The notes under the pieces were generated by a model. That model saw nothing but the letters and a program-made list of their open reading frames with translations, was not told where the DNA came from and did no database searches. A stretch of 45,955 nucleotides of DNA from a virus: IMG/VR virus record IMGVR_UViG_3300031774_000038, positions 1-45,955 of that record, one strand, 5' to 3'. Below are positions 36,094-42,420 of the stretch, in pieces; the first letter of the stretch is position 1, and each line of letters starts with the position of its first letter. Made by a program: the position numbers and the translations under genes.

Positions 36094-36383
36094 TTTAATT
36101 CTTTTACAAGATTCCTTAAGTCACTATCTACTCGCATTTCATTTTTAATTTTTTCTTGTCCATATAATATATTGGAATGAGCCATTTTATGATTGTGCTC
36201 ACTAAAAATGTAGTCTTGGATGTAACAAGGTCTTATATTCCTATCCTTACACAGATAGAAATAAATTTGTCTTGCATCAATATGATTTCTCTTTTTGGAT
36301 CTATTAAATAGACTCTCGGCTGGTACTTGTAGCTTTTCTACTACTACCTTTTCTATTTTTTGAAGTGCTTCTTCTTTCGTCAT
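36081..36383 (-). CDS. Stand-alone DnaA domain IV-like DNA-binding protein
   Basis: In this 100-aa protein the central part reads DARQIYFYLCKDRN, then YIQDYIFSEHNHKMAHSN and ILYGQEKI. It follows the DnaA C-terminal domain pattern ARQIAMYL...(basic loop)..H.T[VM].HA...I. Domain IV is the DnaA-box-binding module. Here it comes without the AAA+ ATPase. Proteins of this kind occur in several phages and could bind origin sequences, compete with host DnaA at its boxes, or load the phage primase-helicase. Which applies is not visible from the sequence. Confidence 0.8.
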   Translation of the reverse strand: MTKEEALQKIEKVVVEKLQVPAESLFNRSKKRNHIDARQIYFYLCKDRNIRPCYIQDYIFSEHNHKMAHSNILYGQEKIKNEMRVDSDLRNLVKELKCSV

Positions 36384-36474
36384 TTGATTGTATTAAATTG
36401 TAGTACTCATAGTCATAAAAAGACTGACTATTCATTATAATTAAATTTTCGTATTCTCTTTTACTTTGTCCCAT
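36304..36474 (-). CDS. Possible 56-aa protein, first gene after a promoter
   Basis: ATG 36474 lies 10 nt downstream of the promoter candidate 36484-36515. The N-terminal half (GQSKREYENLIIMNSQSFYD) looks protein-like. The C-terminal half overlaps the DnaA-domain gene by 80 nt and is Ser/Arg/Lys-rich, as expected for out-of-frame reading. It may be a real leader gene or only a long leader frame. Confidence 0.4.
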   Translation of the reverse strand: MGQSKREYENLIIMNSQSFYDYEYYNLIQSNDERRSTSKNRKGSSRKATSTSRESI

Positions 36475-36483
36475 TTTAGTTCG

Positions 36484-36515
36484 CTAATATAATATTTGTC
36501 AATGAAATATGCAAA
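36484..36515 (-). promoter_or_regulatory. Promoter candidate TTTGCA-N18-TATATTAG
   Basis: On the - strand TTTGCA (36515-36510) is followed 18 nt later by TATATTAG (36491-36484). The -7 half differs from the Bacteroidota consensus TAnnTTTG at one base. The same arrangement with the same 18-nt spacing occurs at 40703-40734 and 41866-41897. It would start a transcript for the DnaA-domain, recombination and primase genes. Confidence 0.55.
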
Positions 36516-36516
36516 T

Positions 36517-36660
36517 TTAGTCAGACATTTTATCTAAAAATATTTGTAATCTTCTGATTTTCTGTTGGTTAGGTTTAGTTTTTAATTTTTCTTTTAAAAT
36601 TAGGTCAGTGACCCAACTTACTTTACCTCCCTTAATTGTTGTAGTACTGTAGTATTCCAT
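36517..36660 (-). CDS. Small basic protein (47 aa)
   Basis: The frame runs from ATG 36660 to TAA 36517 and stops just before the promoter candidate. The product reads MEYYSTTTIKGGKVSWVTDL, then a basic helical end (KPNQQKIRRLQIFLDKM). It overlaps the upstream 46-aa gene by 43 nt. There is no family. The terminal position before a new promoter suggests that it ends the methyltransferase transcription unit. Confidence 0.5.
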   Translation of the reverse strand: MEYYSTTTIKGGKVSWVTDLILKEKLKTKPNQQKIRRLQIFLDKMSD

Positions 36661-36758
36661 TTTTCTATAATTTGTTCATTAGTTGAATCGTCTATATAAT
36701 AAGTATATCCATTGATTTCAATAAATATACTGTTTTTTGATCTTACATCTATTTTCAT
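36618..36758 (-). CDS. Small beta-rich protein (46 aa)
   Basis: ATG 36758 overlaps the methyltransferase stop as ATGA, and the frame stops at 36618. The sequence (KIDVRSKNSIFIEINGYTYY, then IDDSTNEQIIEKWN) looks like a compact beta hairpin plus helix, and the exact coupling supports it. Function unknown. Confidence 0.55.
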   Translation of the reverse strand: MKIDVRSKNSIFIEINGYTYYIDDSTNEQIIEKWNTTVLQQLREVK

Positions 36759-37366
36759 AAACTCCATTGTTTTGCCATTGCCTGGGCAATTCCAGGAAAT
36801 GTTTTACTTCTTAATTTACTTCTTTCTTTTTTAGGTGCATTAGAATACCAAACTGGCATTGATTTACCACCTTTTATTTTTTGTCTTGGTGGAGGTTTTA
36901 CTACGTTGGTTGGTTCTAATTTTTTTAAACCTTTTAACCATAAACAAGTTTTCTTTTCAAAAGGATTACCAAACTGATAAGGTTGAATAATTTGATTAGG
37001 TTTTTTCCATTCTGTACTCATTACGCCTACAGGGTTTTCAATAGCTATTTTATCGCAATTTGCATTGGTAAACATCATAAAAAAGTTAATTGCTTCTTTT
37101 CTATCTTGATGTCTTTTGATTGCTTTGTCTCCATACTTTTCAATATTAAACCATCTATTTCCTGTGACTGTTAAATAAGTGCAGGGAGGAAATGCAATAA
37201 TCATATCCCATTTTTCTTTCAATAATTTAGTGACATCTTCTTGTATATGCCATTCTGGGTGTCCTCCACTGCATTCTAATATATCACAGCTATACGCTTG
37301 GTGACCTAGCTTCCTAAATTCTTTTGTTACTGCTTGACTTTCTTCACAAGCTACTAATACTTTCAT
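36755..37366 (-). CDS. Cytosine-C5 DNA methyltransferase-like protein, short phage type
   Basis: This 203-aa protein has a nucleotide-binding start (MKVLVACEESQ), the catalytic-type motif FPPC at 59-62 (Cys62) followed by TYLTVTGNRW, and IENPVG at ~109-114 in place of the classical ENV motif. The C-terminus has PGIAQAMAKQW, similar to motif X (GNA...A..W). It is shorter than full Dcm-type enzymes (usually >300 aa), and the target-recognition region is minimal. It probably methylates phage DNA to evade restriction, although activity is unproven. A second related gene lies 70 bp upstream. Confidence 0.8.
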   Translation of the reverse strand: MKVLVACEESQAVTKEFRKLGHQAYSCDILECSGGHPEWHIQEDVTKLLKEKWDMIIAFPPCTYLTVTGNRWFNIEKYGDKAIKRHQDRKEAINFFMMFTNANCDKIAIENPVGVMSTEWKKPNQIIQPYQFGNPFEKKTCLWLKGLKKLEPTNVVKPPPRQKIKGGKSMPVWYSNAPKKERSKLRSKTFPGIAQAMAKQWSL

Positions 37367-37390
37367 AATTTATGTTTTAACTGTTAAAAA

Positions 37391-37437
37391 GTGGTCAGAA
37401 AGTGGTCGGACTGTAAAAAACTGTACGAAAAGTGTAC
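37391..37437. promoter_or_regulatory. Phased short repeats between the two methyltransferase genes
   Basis: GTGGTC occurs at 37391-37396 and 37402-37407 (11-bp period), then CTGTA at 37411-37415 and 37421-37425 (10-bp period), then GTGTAC at 37432-37437. The ~one-helical-turn spacing within a 70-bp gap upstream of the 203-aa gene suggests operator sites on one DNA face. The small sample means that chance is not excluded. Confidence 0.35.
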
Positions 37438-38105
37438 TATTTTAATATTTCTATACATAATTGGTGAGGAATTTTACTTCTTTCGTGGTTTCCTTTTAAT
37501 TTTTGTGTACCTCCAGTTTGAGTTCCTCTAGGTGAGGCATCGTGATGGCAATGTCTATCTATAACCTCTCCTTCAGGGTTAGAGCTGTAGTCATACTTGA
37601 AAGGTTTACACATTGGTTTAGGTTGCCAATTTAGGTTGTTAGTCCATATATCTGTTGGTTTCATCCTGTCATCTCCATATTTACAGTAACTTACTGTGTG
37701 TCTTATGTGTTTTATTTCATCCCAATGAGGAGCTTTTCTCATCTTACCTCTTGGATTCTCTATATACCATATCAAATTAGGGTTGATACTTTTAAATACA
37801 TTTATTATATATAAAGTTGCTTCTAATAATTCTATTCCTAGTTGTGCAGAGGGAGTTTTAGGAGTAAATACTTCACCTTGCACCCAATTTCTACCTATAC
37901 AAGCTACTGAGAATCCTGTACAGGGCGGACTTGCCCATAGAATATCAGGAACAAAAGGAACTTTATCTATGTCAAAATCTCTGATGTCTGTAACATAGTC
38001 TATGCCTGGAAAATCATTAATGTCTGAAGAATAAACTTCATAACCTAGCTCTTCACAAGCCTTACCTACGCTACGTGATCCTGCAAACAATTCTAATACT
38101 TTCAT
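37437..38105 (-). CDS. Cytosine-C5 DNA methyltransferase-like protein (222 aa)
   Basis: Motif I LELFAGSRSVG at 4-14 binds SAM. Motif IV SPPCTGFSV at 59-67 holds catalytic Cys62. IENPRG (~115-120) corresponds to the ENV/ENP motif VI. A His/Lys-rich C-terminus (RHCHHDASPRGTQTGG, RSKIPHQLC) may form the recognition part. It is compact compared with bacterial Dcm. Paired with the adjacent 203-aa enzyme it suggests two different sequence specificities, or one catalytic and one accessory enzyme, for protecting phage DNA. It is coupled by ATGA to the upstream 59-aa gene. Confidence 0.85.
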   Translation of the reverse strand: MKVLELFAGSRSVGKACEELGYEVYSSDINDFPGIDYVTDIRDFDIDKVPFVPDILWASPPCTGFSVACIGRNWVQGEVFTPKTPSAQLGIELLEATLYIINVFKSINPNLIWYIENPRGKMRKAPHWDEIKHIRHTVSYCKYGDDRMKPTDIWTNNLNWQPKPMCKPFKYDYSSNPEGEVIDRHCHHDASPRGTQTGGTQKLKGNHERSKIPHQLCIEILK

Positions 38106-38281
38106 TCTTTATTGTTTTGTGCCCATTCTAAAACTAAATCATTTAAATCGTCTTTTATTTGTTCTAACCTATAGTTTTGTCCTGGCGTTATATCTCCATA
38201 TTTTAAATTAATTTCTTCAGATACTGAATCAAAAATAAATTCAACTTGAACATCCGTTATTTGTTCTATTATTTCTTTCAT
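38102..38281 (-). CDS. Small acidic protein (59 aa)
   Basis: The frame runs from ATG 38281 to TGA 38102 and is linked by ATGA overlaps on both sides, to the 101-aa gene upstream and the methyltransferase downstream. It has KYGDITPGQNYRLEQIKDDL and ends LVLEWAQNNKE. This YGDITP..... helix form is one I have met in small marine-phage proteins. Function unknown. The double coupling makes it secure. Confidence 0.68.
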   Translation of the reverse strand: MKEIIEQITDVQVEFIFDSVSEEINLKYGDITPGQNYRLEQIKDDLNDLVLEWAQNNKE

Positions 38282-38583
38282 ATTGTTAATCTTTCTTCTA
38301 GTTCGTTTATTAAATCTAAGTCTTCAATCAAGTCATCACTTACATATATCTCAATGAATTCCTGTCCAGCTATAAAGTCATCCACCAACACTTCAACCAA
38401 ATTATCTTTATACATAAAGACATTCTCTTCATTGTCCATATTTTTTACGTGACCATTTTTAGCTGTCCATCCTAATATATATATCTCATAACCATCTGCT
38501 GTCTCTGAACTATACATTACTACGTCTGGAATTCCTACCCATTCGTCAGTAAGCTCCACATAATCTGCTATTATTTTTCTCAT
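38278..38583 (-). CDS. Acidic hypothetical protein (101 aa)
   Basis: This strongly acidic protein (roughly twice as many Asp/Glu as Lys/Arg) has beta strands IPDVVMYSSETADGYEIYIL and DNLVEVLVDDFIAGQEFIEI and an acidic C-terminal helix (DLIEDLDLINELEERL). The charge pattern resembles DNA-mimic proteins, but this is only a composition remark. It lies in the chain of coupled small genes. Confidence 0.62.
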   Translation of the reverse strand: MRKIIADYVELTDEWVGIPDVVMYSSETADGYEIYILGWTAKNGHVKNMDNEENVFMYKDNLVEVLVDDFIAGQEFIEIYVSDDLIEDLDLINELEERLTI

Positions 38584-38588
38584 TTTAT

Positions 38589-38774
38589 TTATTTTAATTT
38601 GTGATTATATTTAAGTAGTAACTCTCTTTTTAATGGATCTACTTTTCCATAAAGTATAGCATCCCTGCAAATTTCATTTCTAAGATCATTTACTCTCGTT
38701 TCTACATATCTCTTATGTAGTATGCATCTATTATATTTTTTAAAAAATTTCATATCTTTCTTTATTGTCTGCAT
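38589..38774 (-). CDS. Basic hypothetical protein (61 aa)
   Basis: The Lys/Arg-rich helical protein contains DMKFFKKYNRCILHKRYVET and ends LLLKYNHKLK. It overlaps the upstream 50-aa gene by 35 nt. No motif recognised. The high charge may mean nucleic-acid binding. Confidence 0.5.
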   Translation of the reverse strand: MQTIKKDMKFFKKYNRCILHKRYVETRVNDLRNEICRDAILYGKVDPLKRELLLKYNHKLK

Positions 38775-38892
38775 AATCGCAGGATTCGTTATAGATATTT
38801 ATATTATTCGCTTCTAAATAATCAGCAAAGTTGTTAAACCATTCCAACTGCTTGATTAATCTTTCCATTTTAGTTCTATCTATTTCTTTCAT
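38740..38892 (-). CDS. Small helical protein (50 aa)
   Basis: ATG 38892 forms ATGA with the stop of the upstream gene, and the frame ends at 38740. The product reads DRTKMERLIKQLEWFNNFAD and ends with a Tyr/Asp-rich tail (YNESCDYADNKERYEIF). Coupling and helical character support it. Function unknown. Confidence 0.55.
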   Translation of the reverse strand: MKEIDRTKMERLIKQLEWFNNFADYLEANNINIYNESCDYADNKERYEIF

Positions 38893-39086
38893 AATTTTTC
38901 TATTAGTTCTATTATCTCTTCATAGGTGTATTTATAGTTGAGGTCATCAGATAAGTTAACTAAAACTGTTTCCATTCCCCCCTCATCTATGGCATCATAA
39001 AGAGTTTCAAACCCTCCATACCTCTCCATTATTGCTTTTAAAATCATATCGCTGTCATTATAAGCATAAGTCCAATTACTGCACAT
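38889..39086 (-). CDS. Small acidic protein (65 aa)
   Basis: I start at ATG 39086; a TTG at 39092 is an alternative. The sequence contains AIMERYGGFETLYDAIDEGG, then VLVNLSDDL and a C-terminal acidic helix (TYEEIIELIEKL). It ends in an ATGA overlap. The gene begins inside the short 24-aa frame that follows the 51-aa gene. Function unknown. Confidence 0.58.
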   Translation of the reverse strand: MCSNWTYAYNDSDMILKAIMERYGGFETLYDAIDEGGMETVLVNLSDDLNYKYTYEEIIELIEKL

Positions 39087-39118
39087 ACGCAAAACATTAT
39101 TAATAATTCTTCTTTCAT
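39044..39118 (-). CDS. Possible 24-aa membrane peptide
   Basis: ATG 39118 overlaps the previous stop as ATGA and opens a frame for a 24-residue hydrophobic peptide (LLIMFCVCAVIGLMLIM core). A single transmembrane micropeptide is plausible because of the coupling and the hydrophobic run. It overlaps the next gene, and such short frames often arise by chance. Confidence 0.35.
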   Translation of the reverse strand: MKEELLIMFCVCAVIGLMLIMTAI

Positions 39119-39270
39119 AATTTTTCTATAATTTTTGGTAAAAATTTTCTTGCTTCAATACTTCCATAGTTTTTAAAATCTTGCCCGTTTCCTAACTCCA
39201 TCTCTCTGTGATAAACATCAATAAGACAATCTTTTAAAAATATAAGTTCTTCTTTTGTTAGCTTTTTCAT
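39115..39270 (-). CDS. Small helical protein (51 aa)
   Basis: The frame from ATG 39270 (ATGA with the upstream stop) to TGA 39115 encodes MKKLTKEELIFLKDCLIDVY, then a Gly/Asn turn and a basic helix ending LPKIIEKL. The start LTKEEL resembles many small phage helical proteins. Function unknown. Confidence 0.58.
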   Translation of the reverse strand: MKKLTKEELIFLKDCLIDVYHREMELGNGQDFKNYGSIEARKFLPKIIEKL

Positions 39271-39629
39271 ATCTCTGCATCAAATCTACATTCATCTAAA
39301 TCAGGATTATCGTCAAAGAATTCTTTTAACTGCATCCCTATCTCATAATCTGCATACTCTGACAAATCTTTTTCACTCACTCCAAACTTTTTTTTGATTT
39401 CATCATTGTAGCCTCCTTCTTCATTGAACATTTTCTCTACCTTTTCAATAGATGAGTTATGTTTTATACTGTCAAGCTCTGCACATATTTCTGCATAACT
39501 ACTTCTATATACTATATAATTTATATATGCTGATTCTTCTTCGATTGCACCAAATCTTTCGTGTGCATCGCTACCTTGAACGGCAAACATAAATTTACCA
39601 TTCACATCTCCATTATAATATCTTCCCAT
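39267..39629 (-). CDS. Conserved phage protein starting MGRYYNGDVNGKF (120 aa)
   Basis: The N-terminus MGRYYNGDVNGKFMFAVQGS followed by DAHERFG is a pattern I recall in uncharacterised proteins of large and marine phages. The rest is acidic with helices (EICAELDSIKH, EKDLSEYADYEIGMQ) and ends DECRFDAEI. No catalytic residues can be named. It is coupled to the downstream gene by ATGA and lies 1 nt after the upstream stop. Confidence 0.65.
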   Translation of the reverse strand: MGRYYNGDVNGKFMFAVQGSDAHERFGAIEEESAYINYIVYRSSYAEICAELDSIKHNSSIEKVEKMFNEEGGYNDEIKKKFGVSEKDLSEYADYEIGMQLKEFFDDNPDLDECRFDAEI

Positions 39630-39630
39630 T

Positions 39631-39783
39631 TTAATTTAATTTAAGTTTATATTCATTTGCTACTTTCTTAAGTAGTATTTCAACTGCCCATTTTTGATCC
39701 CTTGACATATCTTCAATAAATCCTTGTCCATATAGATATTCAATGGCATCTAGGCATTCTTCTTTTGTTACTTTATTTATCAT
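39631..39783 (-). CDS. Small helical protein (50 aa)
   Basis: The frame runs from ATG 39783 to TAA 39631. It begins MINKVTKEECLDAIEYLYGQ and ends VANEYKLKLN, and sits 1 nt from both neighbours. The gap-free packing and the helical, amphipathic sequence support it. Function unknown. Confidence 0.58.
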   Translation of the reverse strand: MINKVTKEECLDAIEYLYGQGFIEDMSRDQKWAVEILLKKVANEYKLKLN

Positions 39784-39784
39784 T

Positions 39785-40513
39785 TTATTTTATTTTATTT
39801 TGTATTACAAATCCTGTTGTATCTTTTTTAGCATCTCCTTTGGCTTTCAATCCTAATACAACATTTTTATATTTAGTCATCTCTAAATCTGTTTTGTCTC
39901 CATCTATAACTCTATACCCCTTGTATGTTTTGGGTAGTTCTTTAAATACTATGGCAACATTACCACCCATTTCAAGAGCTTCGATAACATCTTGCTCATT
40001 GTCTTCTTTCCTAGATAGTGTTAGATAGTATCTAGTCCCTAAGTATTTTTTAACCTTTCCAATAATAGCAGTATAATCATAGACAATAATATTTTTATAA
40101 GTACTATCATTTAATATATCTAAATCACAATACTTTTTAAGTAAATAAACAAAGTCAACATCACTCAATGTATTTAATCTGAGGGCAAATTTTTCGCCTG
40201 TAATCGTGGATTTTAAAGCTATTTTGTTTATTTCTTTTGCTAATTGATTTAAAAACTTTTGTTTGTCAAATAAATAGTAATTTGTTTTATTTATTCGTGC
40301 CTGTTGCACGTTGGTAAACTTACCACGACCAGCAGTAAACAAACACGCCAATGCACAACCTTTTGAGGCTTTTGGGCATAGGTTTATACCCTTTGCATTT
40401 TGTTTGTATGGTGCAAGAGATAAGTTGTAAGTTGTTATTTCGTTCTTATTTATCTTTGTGTTACCTCCCTTTGATAATAGATTTTTTACGTCTTTATATT
40501 GTTTGACTTCCAT
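39785..40513 (-). CDS. GP88-family phage protein
   Basis: The 242-aa protein has TTYNLSLAPYKQN, then a Cys motif CPKASKGCALAC (C46, C53, C57) followed by AGRGKFTNVQQARI and a conserved DFVYLLKKYCDLD segment. This matches the GP88-type family of mycobacteriophage and other phage proteins. The three cysteines near the N-terminus suggest metal or cluster binding, but the reaction is unknown. An AAATCAAAT leader motif (40512-40520) precedes the start. It is overlapped by the 65-aa gene by 28 nt. Confidence 0.8.
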   Translation of the reverse strand: MEVKQYKDVKNLLSKGGNTKINKNEITTYNLSLAPYKQNAKGINLCPKASKGCALACLFTAGRGKFTNVQQARINKTNYYLFDKQKFLNQLAKEINKIALKSTITGEKFALRLNTLSDVDFVYLLKKYCDLDILNDSTYKNIIVYDYTAIIGKVKKYLGTRYYLTLSRKEDNEQDVIEALEMGGNVAIVFKELPKTYKGYRVIDGDKTDLEMTKYKNVVLGLKAKGDAKKDTTGFVIQNKIK

Positions 40514-40683
40514 TTGATTTGATTTTTAATTAATACCTCTCTTTTAAATCTATCTTCTAAATCTAAAATTTGATTTAATGTAAATCCTGTTAGCCTGTCA
40601 GTTGCGTAATGCATACGGGCTACCTCTTTGTTAAATAGCTTAGTAGCTAAATGTTGCACGTTTTGTATTATATTTGATTTCAT
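40486..40683 (-). CDS. Small basic protein (65 aa)
   Basis: The helical basic protein contains QHLATKLFNKEVARMHYATD and FTLNQILDLEDRFKREVLI. It is the first gene after the promoter candidate 40703-40734 (19 nt between that element and the ATG). The function is unknown. The position suggests early expression. Confidence 0.6.
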   Translation of the reverse strand: MKSNIIQNVQHLATKLFNKEVARMHYATDRLTGFTLNQILDLEDRFKREVLIKNQIKWKSNNIKT

Positions 40684-40702
40684 AATTTATTAATTTCGTC
40701 AG

Positions 40703-40734
40703 CTAATATAATAAAATTTTTATTAGTTTGACAA
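40703..40734 (-). promoter_or_regulatory. Promoter candidate TTGTCA-N18-TATATTAG
   Basis: On the - strand TTGTCA (40734-40729) and TATATTAG (40710-40703) are 18 nt apart, as at 36484-36515, followed by CTGACGAAA. The upstream half lies in the 3' end of the 127-aa gene. It would drive the GP88, small-gene and methyltransferase run. Confidence 0.55.
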
Positions 40735-41106
40735 TTTATTTGTATTTAATTTAATTATGTGATAAGCCATAAATGACCAATAATTTTTAATAATCTGATC
40801 CTGTAATTTTTCGCTTAATGTGTCCACTTCTAAAAGGTACTTTGAAAGCTCTAGGATTTTATTTTTTTGGTGTGGAATATTAATTCCAGAAGGTAAACCT
40901 TGCAACCAATTTGCAAACCTATTTTGGAAATTTGGGTATCTTAATTGATTATTTTTATAGTTAAATTCCACCTCAAAACAGTCAAATAAAAATTGTAGTT
41001 TTTCGGTTGGTGTTTCTGTCTTGATGTCGTAGCCTTCGCTATTTATTGAGTCAAGTATATAACTTTGAATATTATTTAAATATTTCTTAGAATTAGTTTT
41101 AAGCAT
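40723..41106 (-). CDS. Conserved phage protein with WLQGLPS motif (127 aa)
   Basis: The protein reads EKLQFLFDCFEVEFNYKNNQ, YPNFQNRFANWLQGLPSGIN and ends in a helix (IIKNYWSFMAYHIIKL). The YPN....R...WL.GLP pattern is one I have seen in small uncharacterised phage proteins of Bacteroidota. It is mostly helical with no visible catalytic residues. It lies 11 nt after the 131-aa gene in the early block. Confidence 0.6.
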   Translation of the reverse strand: MLKTNSKKYLNNIQSYILDSINSEGYDIKTETPTEKLQFLFDCFEVEFNYKNNQLRYPNFQNRFANWLQGLPSGINIPHQKNKILELSKYLLEVDTLSEKLQDQIIKNYWSFMAYHIIKLNTNKLSN

Positions 41107-41117
41107 TTTTTTAGGTT

Positions 41118-41513
41118 TTATTTTGCTAATTCTTCTAATAATTCAGCAGTGGAAATTTCTTCATCCTGTCCCATTGTACAAACTAAATCTTTTATAAATT
41201 CGCCCATAAAGGAAGAAAATTTAGTTTTGCTTTTCTCATTGTTTACAAGGGTTAACTTAACGCCGAATTGTTCCCCATTTAAGCAAATTCCGTTAAATGA
41301 TTTGATTTCTTTGTTATCCTGCAAAAATTGAACGTCAAATTTTCTAGCAAATTTAAACCCTATTTTTTGGTTGTATTTTCTCATTAAAGTAATAAACTTA
41401 ACCACTTTGTGAGAAAGTGTTCCAGCTATTATTTTAATGTCTGATTCATTCGTGTTGATGTCGATTTCAAATGTGTTTGTGTCAACATCGGTAAAAATTA
41501 AAGTATATTTCAT
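41118..41513 (-). CDS. Hypothetical 131-aa protein
   Basis: This beta-rich protein begins MKYTLIFTDVDTNTFEIDIN, contains KIGFKFARKFDVQFLQDNKE and GICLNGEQFGVKLTLVNN, and ends in an acidic helix (EEISTAELLEELAK). No family is recognised. Early-block position (third gene after the promoter 41866-41897) suggests a host-takeover or regulatory role, but this is inference only. Confidence 0.62.
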   Translation of the reverse strand: MKYTLIFTDVDTNTFEIDINTNESDIKIIAGTLSHKVVKFITLMRKYNQKIGFKFARKFDVQFLQDNKEIKSFNGICLNGEQFGVKLTLVNNEKSKTKFSSFMGEFIKDLVCTMGQDEEISTAELLEELAK

Positions 41514-41715
41514 TTGTGTTTTTTTTAATAGTTATACAAGGACAATTAAATTGTTTCTGCTTATTGGCTTTATTCAACTTGCAATAAACTATTGTTTTGC
41601 GTGTCCGTTTTGCGTGTGGTCCCCACGTGTTGAAATATGTGTTTTTATCTTCTTTTGGCTCTTCTTCTGTCTCTTTGCTTTTCGGCTCTGTCTGCTTTAA
41701 ATATAGCCGTATCAA
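41482..41715 (-). CDS. Hypothetical 77-aa protein, non-ATG start
   Basis: No ATG is available; the frame opens at TTG 41715 inside the upstream 62-aa gene. It has an acidic Lys/Glu stretch (KSKETEEEPKEDKN), then FNTWGPHAKRTRKTIVYC, and a Cys pair in FNCPCITI. It fills the interval between two coding frames, which favours it, but the unusual start and 71-nt overlap lower confidence. Confidence 0.45.
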   Translation of the reverse strand: MIRLYLKQTEPKSKETEEEPKEDKNTYFNTWGPHAKRTRKTIVYCKLNKANKQKQFNCPCITIKKNTNEIYFNFYRC

Positions 41716-41833
41716 TGCTTTTTATTTGGTTATCAATTATAGATTGAATCCTTACAATTTTAGCCCCTTTTTTATGCTTGTTAGCGATATTCGGTTTTAT
41801 TCCGTGTTGCTTATTGTCTTTAATTCTTATCAT
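41645..41833 (-). CDS. Small basic protein (62 aa), first gene of the - strand module
   Basis: This very basic protein (HGIKPNIANKHKKGAKIVRI, ending EKQRDRRRAKRR) has a net positive charge above +15 by count, so nucleic-acid binding is likely. It lies 32 nt downstream of the promoter candidate 41866-41897. First position in the early module and charge suggest a regulatory role. No family recognised. Confidence 0.58.
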   Translation of the reverse strand: MIRIKDNKQHGIKPNIANKHKKGAKIVRIQSIIDNQIKSIDTAIFKADRAEKQRDRRRAKRR

Positions 41834-41865
41834 AAATTGTATTATTTATTTATTGTTTTCGTCAG

Positions 41866-41897
41866 CTAATTAAAAACAACTATTTTAAACTACCAAA
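41866..41897 (-). promoter_or_regulatory. Promoter candidate TTTGGT-N18-TTAATTAG
   Basis: On the - strand TTTGGT (41897-41892) and TTAATTAG (41873-41866) are 18 nt apart and are followed by CTGACGAAA, the same downstream sequence as at 40703. This is the most upstream candidate for the leftward early module. Confidence 0.5.
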
Positions 41898-42204
41898 TTT
41901 ATTTCTAGTTTGTTTAACCTTTTTGATTTGCTAATTAACTGAGGAGTTCCAGGGGGAAAAAAAAGTTTAGCAACGTTAAACAAAATATATTACTTTTTAC
42001 ACCATTTTAACAGAGGATTAGCAGAGGTAAAAAAATATTTTTATTTATTTGGGCTAAATGCGGGGCGGGTTTTATTCCCTCTTTAAGTATGTTTAAAGGG
42101 TTTTAAAGTTCTTAAAAGGGTTTTATTTAGTTTATAAAATAGCTATTGAATGAACAACAAAAGACAACAAATGAAAGGCTCTAAGATTTACGCAGAATGA
42201 CAAC

Positions 42205-42237
42205 AGGACCGCACCAGGACCGCACCAGGACCCCACC
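42205..42237. repeat. Three tandem 11-bp units AGGACCGCACC
   Basis: Units at 42205-42215 and 42216-42226 are identical and the third (42227-42237) differs by one base. They open a ~100-nt stretch (42197-42300) that is C/A-rich and almost free of T and G on the + strand, striking in such AT-rich DNA. A protein-binding or strand-asymmetric structural element is possible. Confidence 0.6.
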
Positions 42238-42420
42238 AACCCCACCACAAAAACGGCAAAAATTACAGACGCACCAACCACAACAAGACCCCCACCCCCA
42301 AAAAAAATGTTGTTTTCTGTGGCAACGTGCATACGCTATGTAGGTGTGTTACCCCCAACTTATATATATTTCGTAAATTTATTTGGCTGTGTTACCAGCT
42401 AAAAATAGTCGGTTATTGAT

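Noticed and set aside
42132-42332. Hydrophobic 66-codon frame on the - strand in the divergent region
   Set aside because: It reads the C-rich tract backwards, giving Gly/Val strings; no promoter or coupling supports it.
42150-42343. Two short + strand frames (16 and 48 codons) joined by ATGA
   Set aside because: The second is a Pro/Gln-rich product of the C-rich tract and neither resembles a known protein. Mentioned as a possible leader but not called as genes.
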